A stretch of 64,000 nucleotides of DNA. Source: Dictyophora rubrovolvata (taxonomy: Eukaryota; Basidiomycota; Agaricomycetes; Phallales; Phallaceae). Below, in pieces: positions 55,313-64,000 of this stretch. A program made the translations under genes and the position numbers. Location of the stretch: assembly GCA_029959195.1 (NCBI GenBank), contig CP114120.1, forward strand, positions 992,001 through 1,056,000, given 5' to 3'. Every line of letters begins with the position of its first letter. Position 1 is the stretch's first letter. Below the pieces are notes generated by a model. That model had not been told where the DNA came from, searched no databases, and worked only from the letters and a program-made list of their open reading frames with translations.

Positions 55313-56180
55313 TGTCATGATCCAAATTCATGACATCACTAGCAATACAGATTTCTTCTTTTATTCCCTTATCATATCATATTCAAACGTTATCTTATCA
55401 CAATCACATTGCAGACGCTACAACTGGAAGTCTTGTCAGACTTCATCACTGTTTCACGAAGTCCTAGACACCATTGTCTTCCTAGGACTTACAGTAAGCT
55501 GCGGATAGACCTTCGGTCTATATTCTAGTTCCAAACCACATATGAGATCATCTATGACAGTCGTAGGTCCTTGTATATGTTTTCCCTTTGTTCTTATTGC
55601 CTCATATTTGCCACATGGCAAACCGACCCTGCATATACTTATGATACTCACAAATTGCTATGACATGCATACATTCTCAAGTTCGTTATCTATTTTGAAC
55701 TGAGATTCAAACCTCTAGCATACTTGTATATAAAGCTTTCTATACATCGTAGCTAGACTTCTCTTTAGACTTAATATCGAACCTAGTTTGATATCTCAAT
55801 ATAGTCTTTCCTATTCAATAATGCTTCAATCATTTCCAAACGTTTTAAATCTAAACCGTCTGTAGCGACAATGCCATTCCGGTGTTGGATCCACTATTTC
55901 TTTAACCTACTCTTTTTCTGCTTCCTTGTCGACAATCTATTCCTACAGATCATTCTAGATTTCCTAGAGCTTCGGCTCAATGATATCCTCCGCAGACTCA
56001 AAGGTCCCAAACATCGTCAAGACAAGTAGAGCTAATGCTCAGAGGACTGTCGTGGTACAACCCACTCAGGTTGAGACCGCGCTCTACGCCAACCCGGTGA
56101 AGTTTGTATTACTATTAGATACAGATTCTAACACACATACATTCATCATTGATACCCGAGAATCAGTACTTAACAATATC
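55308..56180 (+). mobile_element. Solo LTR-C copy C2 with TSD
   Basis: The LTR is 55313-56175 (863 bp), TGTCATGATCCAAATTCATG to CAGTACTTAACA, with target duplication ATATC (55308-55312, 56176-56180). It keeps many CpG sites lost in C1 (for example GAGACCGCGCTCTACGCC), so it is probably the youngest LTR-C here. Confidence 0.95.
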
Positions 56181-56640
56181 TTCTTACATCAAGCACTGAC
56201 TGTTGTTTTGATACCAGCAGGTGTCTTCTCAACCATTACATTCCCTCATCATCCTCTCTTCTCTTTCGACATCTTCACCTTTTGAAGGACTTTAGTGACA
56301 GTAAAGGAAAGGAAATCATGTGTATATAGAGTCATATTAGAACAGATTAGTAGAACAGAGATAAAGCCTTTTGAACATTTATTATCATATGCATGGTCAG
56401 ATTTGTGCATAAAGTGGCAGATTTTAGTCTAAAATTGTGCGTTTAACGGTTTTAATCGGTGAGCTTTATTAAAGGCAGATTCCGTCTGATAACGTCCGAA
56501 TTCGTCAGACGGACTTTTGACTGGGCACGTGTACTACCCGGGCTGCTTTATTTACATTAATATGTCGATCGCATTACATAACAGGTTTAGCTAGAATATA
56601 ATGGCCAGCAACGTAACAGGCATTACGATTAGTAATGTGA
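56181..56640. other. Intergenic, 3' side of the channel gene
   Basis: Not repeated elsewhere except 56467-56535, a small inverted repeat (CCGTCTGATAACGTCCG and CGTCAGACGG) whose CTTTTGACTGGG end also appears in reverse at about 48.35 kb, perhaps a MITE relic. No gene seen. Confidence 0.5.
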
Positions 56641-59600
56641 CTAAGGAAAAGCACCGGGAATGGTCTGCCGTCTTCTTTCAGGATGATGATAGTATGTCCT
56701 GTGTCTTCCTGGTGTGCCTGTGGTTAGCTCTGGAGTATTGTCACCATCCGAGTCGTCTTGATGTAAAACCTGCTGTCTAGTATCTGCCGCTTCCTCAGAG
56801 TCACTATCCTCCTGTAGCAGCCATTCACCATCCTCAGGCAGCATGATCACACCTGTAGCATGATCAAAGCTGAGTCGATGGTTGAGCAATGCAGGTGTGG
56901 ATTGGCTATGTTCAGGACTCGGCCTGTGTAGAAACGTTTGTGGGCGATCAGCCCCAGGGTTTACTTCCACAGTGTTCTGCCATGAGCTTGGGGCTGTTGG
57001 CTCGTCTATGCGCTGCCCATGCGTCGACGTCGAGGTGGACAGTCCGATACCGAACGGCAGTGACAGAGGACTAGAGGATATACTTACACCATCATTCACA
57101 AAGTCGCGAACGTCTCGTCGGATAACACTGTATCTTTTTCGTAATGTAAGGACAACCGCCTGATCGCGAGAGTCACCGTCACGTTCCACTCTAGTCGCCA
57201 GGGATTGCCCTTTTTTGATTGGGAGCCATGGTTGAGGAAGAACACCAGTTAAGGCCGGATGCCCATATCGCCGTTTCCCAGTACTACCCTCTGGTGGTTA
57301 GCGTGAATACCTGTTATTAGATTTACATACTTTAGAACTCCGGGGTACCAGCCTTGCATGGGTGGCTGTGACTGAATGAAAACATGGGCAAGTCCAACGA
57401 GGAGAGAAAAATAGCAAAATCTTACATAGTCTGTCCTATCGTCTTCGGGAGCAACATATAGCGTTTCGTCATTCTGAGCATAGCGGCGTCGACTTAAATT
57501 ACTGAGGACAAGTAAGGACTGCACGCGGAAAAGATCAGGTGTTATTAAACAAACCTTTGGGACAAACTGACGGGATGTCCCGCACGTAATCTAATCACGT
57601 CATCCGTATCTTCTCCTCTTTGTACTTCAAATGCGGAACTTAAACTGACATAACTACCGAGTGATTTGAATGTTCGATGCATAGACCATGCCCAATACAG
57701 AGTGAAGAGAATCAACGGAGTCATCAATGATGACAGCACGTAGGATTTGTTCAGCGTGAAAATGCCGGTCATAAATGTCTGGAAGATGATCATCCCCAAA
57801 AAAAGACGGCGACATGTTATTGGCCATGCCTGTCCCTGAGATTCGTACGGTTTGTAGAACACTGAGACATAGACTTAGATATAATGACAAATTCAACACT
57901 CAGACTCACCAAAGAGGAGTTTGTACTTGTAGACGACATAAGCAATCCCGAAGTAAGCGGCGCCGAAAAATACAATTAAAGGCTGGATGATGCTATATAG
58001 TAATGTGACAACGAAAACGAGAATAGCTTGAGGATAGACCGTGCCATAGTTAATCATAGGAGGAGCGTTGAGCTCGGCAAAATCTAAACAATCGTGAAAT
58101 TATATTCAGCTTCAAATGTAATCCCATGAACCTCTTGGTGTCCGCGTGACAAATAGACGTTTGAACACCGAGGGAATGAGCACACCGAGATTGAGTAACT
58201 GCAAAGGCATAATTCCAAGTCCCTGTAATATCACATAGCTAAAAAAAAGGTTAGAATCGACACCAGCACGAAAACAATTCGCTAACCAAAGGAAAAAATG
58301 CCGAGCATTGCCCTTTTGAAGGGACGCAGCAAGCCTCTCTGGAACTTTGGCAGGAGAATTTGCAAGTTCAAGGACTAATTCAAGATATGTGCTCGCAAGA
58401 AGGAAGATGAACACTACGTTTATGAGCAGAAACAGGAAGTATCTTTTTCATTATGGGAAGGACAAATATGCCAGCTGAAAGAAACTCACTTTTTTAGTAG
58501 TGAATATTCGATCCAGCTTCTAGCACGATAACCCTGGTGATAGGTGAGGACTGGATGATAAAGAAATTTCAGAAAAAAGGGCTCAGTAGACATTGAAGAT
58601 TCAATGCGCACATTCGAGGATGAATGGAAGCAGTGCCATCAAACTAATGAGAGCAATACTGGGTAAGGAATTTTGAACAATAGCCTTGATTTGAGGGCTA
58701 GAATCAATAAGCCGACCGAGCCATGGGGCGACCTTTTTTATTTCTTTGTAGCTCAATAATCCGGCTAGAGCAGTGACTGGGAAGACCCAAAAGAACAGGA
58801 GGAGACACATTAAACCCAGGACCACAAATTCACGAACTTGTAGGGTCGTGTTTGATAATGCCATGTTCGCCCAAATAATATCTCTGGGTTCCGGTGCAAG
58901 ACAGGTAATAGATTCTGACGAGCGAGGCGCATGCACCGCTTGGGTCGCGATTTGAGCACTCGACATCTTCTCGAAGGTAACGAAAGCGGAAGTTGTAGCT
59001 GGGAATTTCATCTGTCTTCTTTTAAGAACCTTATCGTTTAAATCTTGGAATTTCTGTTGAAAATATTCGATTGCGTCGACCGTCTTGAATAACATCCAGG
59101 AGGGATGAAACGTAGGGCGTTTTCTTTTGGGTATGACGAGGCGATCTCTCTGGCCTTCTAAACCATCCACGTCAGCGCGCACATTCAGACTCGGGTCATA
59201 ATTTTCCAAAGTGCTGGGATTTCCAACATAGTCTACCCAAGCATTTTCCAACTTAAGAAGGGCCTCCGTTCGTTTATGCAAAAGATCCTCTAAGACCCCC
59301 GGTTCACGAACAAGGCTGACACTTTCGACAGCCAAATTCATGTTTTCGAAATAAACAGCCAGTGAATGCTCGTTTCGGAGATGGGGTGGTAAACTGGTTA
59401 CCATGACCGTCCTGGCAGCGATCGAGTGGACAAGTTCTAAAGAGAAGAGCTGCCTCGAACGAATGAAACGCTTGTAGTTGGAATGAATGAATTTTAATGC
59501 GATGAGAGTGAAAATATATGTAAAAATGAAATGGACTGTTAGATAGGAGCTGGCTTCAGTGATAAGATCCAGCCAATCTCTAGAAGGCGTAGGGGGAACG

Positions 59601-60311
59601 CTTGGCGATGACAAAAAACCGCCCATTAACCAGTCTGAATCGTCGTCTTCTGGATCTTCGATGGCACCGATATTATTCTGACAATCGTAAATACGGACTC
59701 GGCGTCACCACAAGAGAAACACTTACTCTGTAATTAACAGGTATAAGCACAACCAAAGCAAGAAGAGAGCAGACACTAAAAAATTTGAAAGACATTTTTA
59801 AAAAACTGAGAAGCTGCAAGCGTCTTATTTCAGTTGAACATACAAGAATTCTGAAGACATACAACGGCAGCGTCCAATCCAACGATTTGCAAGATCGTAT
59901 ACTCTGACGTTCGTATTGTAGGCAGTATCCAACCAAAAAAAGCTTGATGAGCATGAGCCTCATGGGGCGAAAATCCTGGGCGATATCATCATTAGCGAGG
60001 ATGTTATACTTCGGAAGCAATTTCGAGAAAGACTCTTCTTACCTTTCAACTTTGTCCGAGGAGCGAACATGACAGGATAGCGTGTTCTGCAGTACGAAAA
60101 TAGCAGGAAAGAGAGTAGCCCTATTGAACCCGCCAAAACAAGTTGGGTTGTGAGCCATGGTCCCTCAAACCGCTCTTCAAATAATCATTAAAATAAGACG
60201 ACGTTGAAAACCTTTGCAAAAAAGATAAGCACACTCACGCCTCGGAGGAGAGCCTGGAGGTGCTCCTTCCCAAGGCTTTCCGGGATCTGTTTCATTGAAC
60301 AAGGCATTCAT
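56641..60311 (-). CDS. OSCA/TMEM63/CSC1-type mechanosensitive cation channel
   Basis: Multi-pass membrane protein of the calcium-permeable stress-gated channel family (fungal Rsn1/Phm7/Csc1 group). ATG at 60311 (MNALFNETDPGKPWEG). Inferred exons 60311-60239, 60174-60043, 59975-59863, 59813-59727 and 59677 to about 58.6 kb, then about five more. The first helix is TTQLVLAGSIGLLSFLLFSY. The family motif GLDAAV...LLSFLKMSFKFFSVC spans the third intron. The cytosolic RSN1_7TM domain contains ARTVMVTSLPPHLRNE, SAFVTFEKMSSAQIATQAVH and EPRDIIWANMA. The 7TM core follows (WVFPVTALAGLLSYKEI, YVILQGLGIMPLQLL), and the last exon (57189-56641) is a long polar C-terminal tail. Exon borders after 58.6 kb are uncertain. 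Confidence 0.92.
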
Positions 60312-60517
60312 TCTGGAGTTGTTTGAACTTGGGAAAAGGGACGCTGTCGTACACCAAGATCAAGCTTTGAATCGGACTCCACTATGTACTATGTTGTCGG
60401 AGTTTAGAACATGCTGTTGAGTTTAAACCGAAATGTCTCCTAACCAAGGAACATGACATCGTATAATTATTGCCATTATTATTTACCATACTGAAAGAAA
60501 CAAGAATATATACTAAT
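60312..60517. promoter_or_regulatory. Intergenic: channel promoter / UBX gene 3' UTR
   Basis: About 200 bp between two minus-strand genes, AT-rich near 60.46-60.51 kb. It must hold the terminator of the upstream UBX gene and the promoter of the channel gene; no specific motif recognised. Confidence 0.4.
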
Positions 60518-62296
60518 CTAATCCCTGTCATCGTTCTCTTCGTCGCTAGCTTCGACATCTACCGATCCCGGGTCTCTGAATCCTTCTACAATCAAATTAG
60601 CCCCAGCTTTTAGAGCGTCGACATCCCCGAGGAGCTGGTCCTTTACCAAAGGAATTTGACAGCGCGGGAAAGCCGCCGCAAGGGAAAAATCATATTCGGG
60701 AACATAGTTGTCGAAATCTTCTTCTTTTTTTTGAATTGGAATGACATTGTACAACATACTTCCCGTCCAGACATAAAGGTCTTCTACATGTGATGTTTCA
60801 TGAAACTTTCGGATGCCCAATCTTCCATCGGGAAGTCTGACTCCAATTCGTATGCCTCGTGCCGGTTCAGCGCGTAACAATGCAAGCTTACAAGAAAGCC
60901 ATCGTTTGTATGATTGATGTTTCTCTTCTTTACGCTTGTGTTCCTCGGCAGCTATTCGACGAGCCTCTTCTTTTAAACGAGCTTGTTCTTGCGCTTCAGC
61001 TTCTTCCCTGCGTCTTCGACGAATGCGTTCCCCGTCTGCTTGCTCCGCACTTTTGAATGCGGCGTCTTGCTGCTCCCTCAAACGTCGCTCTTCTTTTCTG
61101 GCAAGAACCTGTAAGCGGAGTGGCCGTACTCGTGGCATGATTGTGGTGGTTATATGTTCGACCAGTGCAGACGGCGTCAAAGGTATGGGCATTGCTGCAG
61201 AAGGATGTCGGGACAAAACGGTCAAAGCGGTTGGTGGCAATCCAGTTTGAGAACGGGATATAGGAAGACGAGGCTGTAAAGCAATAAATGCAACAAAGGG
61301 GAACGTAGTAGCTGACAATTTCAAAGACGCTACATGATTCAATTGAGCAAAGAAAAATCCATGAAAATACGGAATCGATAGTGTACCTTGATAAGCATCC
61401 GAAGTTCGAATTTCACCAATCCAGACAACGAATTCACCATCATGCAAGATACGAACAAAGCCTGAGTCACTCAGAACGGTCTTCTTAAAAGCAGGGGTGT
61501 CATCGTGTTCTTCGCTCAGTAGTATGACACATAAAGGACGAGCTTCTTGACGAGCAAGTTGCAATGCGGAGTCGTATGATCCGACATAGAAATCTGGGAG
61601 TAATTTACGAGACGGCTCGACAAATATCATATCTTGCACATGAGATGGTCCAGCAAGGGAAGTGGATTCTGCTTGAATTGCGCGAGCACGGCTGATAACC
61701 ATTGCGTTTGTTTCTTCCTCCAGGTCCCTGATGAGTCTTTCAGCTGCAAAAGTAGGATTGTCGGGAAGCCGTGGTGCTCTACTTGCACTGATGTTTGTAA
61801 ACATTCCTCGAGAATGTGTCAGACTAAATGAAGCTAAATTGAAGCCAATGGGTGCTCGTGGCAGAGGGATCCGTAGAAAGCGAAACACGTGTGATATTAT
61901 ACCGAACGTCAAAGTGATGGGATAGGTTGCCAATGATAATAGTGAAAAAAAAATTCTGACAGGGAAAATAGATAGGGCAGAACGTCCTCTTTCATGCATG
62001 TTTGTACTTGTGTTTTGCGCGGAATCATCAACGTTCATAGGCTCAATTTTTCGTTTTGAGCCAGAGTATATGGCATTCACGGCGCGCTGGGAAGATATTT
62101 AATAAAATGGTGTTGTATGAAATGAGTAAATATCAAACTATGCCTCAATATCCCATCCAACGCTCTCTAGAATGGCTAATTCATGGTGAATGTCATCATC
62201 TGACTTGGTTTCGCCGGGACTAGCCGTAATGGCCTGCAGTTTTTCGAAAACATCTCTGTGTTCACTTGTCAGATTTAGAGTGTCTAGTAGGGTCAT
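60518..62296 (-). CDS. UBA-UAS-UBX protein (Ubx2/Ucp10/FAF2-like), p97/Cdc48 adaptor
   Basis: Likely an ER/lipid-droplet adaptor recruiting Cdc48/p97 for ER-associated degradation, inferred from FAF2/Ubx2 relatives. Exon 1 62296-62144 (51 codons, MTLLDTLNLTSEHRD to ESVGWDIE) encodes a UBA domain. Exon 2 62086-60518 continues RAVNAIYSGSKRK, giving 573 residues. Then a hydrophobic hairpin (FPVRIFFSLLSLATYPITLT), a UAS/thioredoxin-like domain (DFYVGSYDSALQLARQEARP, YFHGFFFAQLNHVASLKLS), a charged coiled coil (GERIRRRRREEAEAQEQARL) and a C-terminal UBX domain (RIGVRLPDGRLGIRKF, PEYDFSLAAAFPRCQIPLV). The 57-bp intron appears to be GC-AG. Without exon 1 there is no UBA domain and only a GTG start, supporting the two-exon model. 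Confidence 0.92.
62087..62143 (-). other. GC-AG intron of the UBX gene
   Basis: Minus-strand donor GAG|GCATAG and acceptor CTTCCCAG|CGC. The only join that keeps frame and yields the UBA-typical GWDIE-RAVNAIY. A GT donor a few bases downstream would give a stop after the join. Confidence 0.7.
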
Positions 62297-62564
62297 CGAA
62301 GTTTCTGGGGCACTAGGACGCAGAACCTTTTCGAACCAACTGAGAGGCGCTTCAAGTTGCTGGTAGCGCACTGGCTGAGCGCTAATGCCGATAAACTCCT
62401 GATACATAATGCATAATGCATAACATCTGATATCCTGAATATTGCACAGGGAAACATAACATTTTTCGTATTTATTAAGTACATGAGATATGTTACTGTT
62501 CAAGGGACAGATACTCCGATGTTGGACGAAGAGGTAAGCCGAGCTTCCGGATTCAAAGCTTGTG

Positions 62565-64000
62565 TCAAACCTCACAAAAACAAGCAAATTGCTCTACCTT
62601 GTTGTAAACCATCTCCACTGCCTTCATCTGATTTATAGAATCCTCGGGCGATATCCAAACCTTTGGATTTCTGCCTTTTATTTTATCTATAAACGCTTCT
62701 AACTGGTATCGATAGCTATTAGTTTTACATAGTAGTACTATCAGCGCTCTGTTTGCATAGCTAGCACGCACACAAATAACACTCACGTTGTCCACCATTG
62801 TTCCCCTTTACCATTTTTGTATTTATAAGCTGTTTCGGTTCTCTGGTTTCCCAACTTTGGTTTCACTGTTATTGAATGGAATATGTATGGTGCGGGGAAA
62901 TTGCTCAGAGAGACTTCTCCATGTTCTAACCGAACTTTGATGTAGTTCAAGGGCCATCGAGGAACAAATCCAAGACGCGGGGACATCTGAAGATCACAGC
63001 CGATTTCGGCAGTGGCACCTTCAGGAAAGGTGTATAGGAAATCGACATCTCGATCTACAGTTGAATCATTTGGATGAAGCACATAATTGGTAATGATAAC
63101 AGACGTCGGCTCTGTTCCGATAAGCGTTCGAGCAACAGAGATTCTTTGAAGGTCAAAAAATAAACATCAAGTGAACGTCCCGAGCGCCGTGACTGCGTGC
63201 TATATAGTGCTTACGGATAGGTACCCATGTCCATTAAAACCCCACCGCCTAGTGAGTAATCGAGGCGGATATCATTGTCAGAGAAGAACCCGCGTGGAAC
63301 TTTCAATTCCGATTTTACTGCCTGAATTCTGCCAAACTCTCCGCTTTGGACAATCTCTGTTAGTCGAAAAAACGCCGGATGAAAGCTGGACGAAACAATA
63401 CAGTGTCGGGTGAAAAGTTAGAACGAAAGCCAGTCGATCTCACCGATAATGAAAAGCCTCTAGTAAAACGACATTATTTTGCGTCGCGATTTCAAACAGC
63501 TTTTGAGTCTCTTTGGCAGTATTAGTGCTTGGCTTTTCGAGTAAGACATGCTTCCCAGCTTCCAATGCTTTGGCCGTCCATTCAAAGTGCAGTCCGTTTG
63601 GAAGCTGAATAAGAATATAAGAGTATGAGTTTTCAGTCAACTTCACTTCAACGCTACTGGATGATCCCGGGGTGCAACTCGACTTCAGTCGGACATCTGC
63701 CAGACTCGGACTCGGAAGTGGCAGCCGCGGTCGGGAATGCTTGAACTCACCGGATTATATATCGCATCGATTTCGGGGTCATTTATCAAATCTTAAGTAT
63801 GTATTTTCAAAAGAACTGTTAGCAAGACACAACATATAAATGCTGACCTTGATATCCGGTAAGTCCATAGTAAACCTTGGTGATTTGATGCTTTTTAGCA
63901 AACGCTCTTGCTCTTTTCTCATCTCGTGCCGCCATACCTAGAACAATAGCTTCTGGATGGCTTGCCACGGCGAGGATAAGGGCGATGGGGGCGATCTTGG
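62565..64000 (-). CDS. Gfo/Idh/MocA oxidoreductase (dihydrodiol / D-xylose 1-dehydrogenase type), partial
   Basis: NAD(P)-dependent dehydrogenase of the dimeric dihydrodiol dehydrogenase / NADP D-xylose dehydrogenase group. The gene enters from the right edge, so the nucleotide-binding start is incomplete. Visible parts on the minus strand: the Rossmann segment (LPNGLHFEWTAKALEAGKHV, then LLEKPSTNTAKE with the conserved EKP lysine, VVLLEAFHYR, 63646-63440), a middle exon or exons around 63.40-63.15 kb (Gly/Leu-rich, with the LGGG-like motif), the exon 63.1-62.78 kb (DVDFLYTFPEGATAEIGCDL) and the last exon with EAFIDKIKGRNPKVWISPED, closing at 62565. At least four short introns are implied. 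The next gene downstream starts 269 bp away. Confidence 0.88.

Noticed and set aside
56882-57163. Plus-strand 93-codon ORF opposite the channel C-terminal tail
   Set aside because: Antisense shadow of the tail exon; no family features.
60859-61250. Plus-strand Arg/Ser/Cys-rich ORFs opposite the UBX gene
   Set aside because: Antisense of the charged coiled coil.
1-64000. tRNA, rRNA or other structured RNA genes
   Set aside because: No cloverleaf with matching box A/B or rRNA-like segment was recognised by eye; a tRNAscan run would be decisive.

Overview
The window looks like part of an Agaricomycete (mushroom-forming basidiomycete) chromosome. The host genes at both ends have many short GT-AG introns of about 50-70 bp, basidiomycete-like orthologues and moderate GC. 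The roughly 53 kb between them are AT-rich and almost entirely repeats. No genus can be fixed from the sequence alone.

Layout. 1-3524 holds the 3' part of the TORC1 scaffold gene raptor (Mip1/Kog1), plus strand. About 3.5-56.6 kb is one continuous transposon graveyard. It contains LTR families named here A, A2, B, C, D, G, H, I and J, most as solo LTRs, many flanked by 5-bp target duplications I could read directly. It also contains two substantial Ty3/gypsy fossils with chromodomain-type C termini (about 8.5-12.0 kb, plus; 38.4-46.8 kb, minus), a retroelement with a different reverse transcriptase and RNase H type (24.8-27.1 kb, minus), a Gag-like coiled-coil ORF family called K, two MITE families, one larger TIR element, and about ten copies of an unclassified element called F with two small ORFs of unknown function. 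56.6-64.0 kb is host sequence again, three genes in tandem on the minus strand: an OSCA/TMEM63/CSC1-type channel, a UBA-UAS-UBX protein of the Ubx2/FAF2 type, and the 3' part of a Gfo/Idh/MocA dihydrodiol/D-xylose dehydrogenase.

The insertions are stacked and can be put in order. At 5.0-8.5 kb element F was hit by LTR-C, LTR-C by a TIR element, and that element by LTR-D. At 46.9-47.8 kb LTR-A was hit by LTR-I and LTR-I by a younger LTR-A. At 49.2-52.9 kb LTR-D carries both an F-type element and LTR-J. Copies differ largely by C/T and G/A changes at former CpG sites, as expected for methylated, silenced repeats.

The best candidate for something undescribed is the F family: units of about 2.3 kb that begin TGTCRCGCACCAAAATC, end near TTACAACA, and carry ORF-A (a roughly 120-residue core plus a proline-rich tail) and ORF-B (about 178 residues). 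Strongly diverged subfamilies keep the same residue pattern. I recognise no known domain in either. A second unknown is a 140-residue ORF at 30.5-30.9 kb whose downstream part was split by two LTR insertions.

All structural elements were read by eye. Exon borders of the host genes are inferred from splice signals and homology, and several repeat boundaries are approximate.
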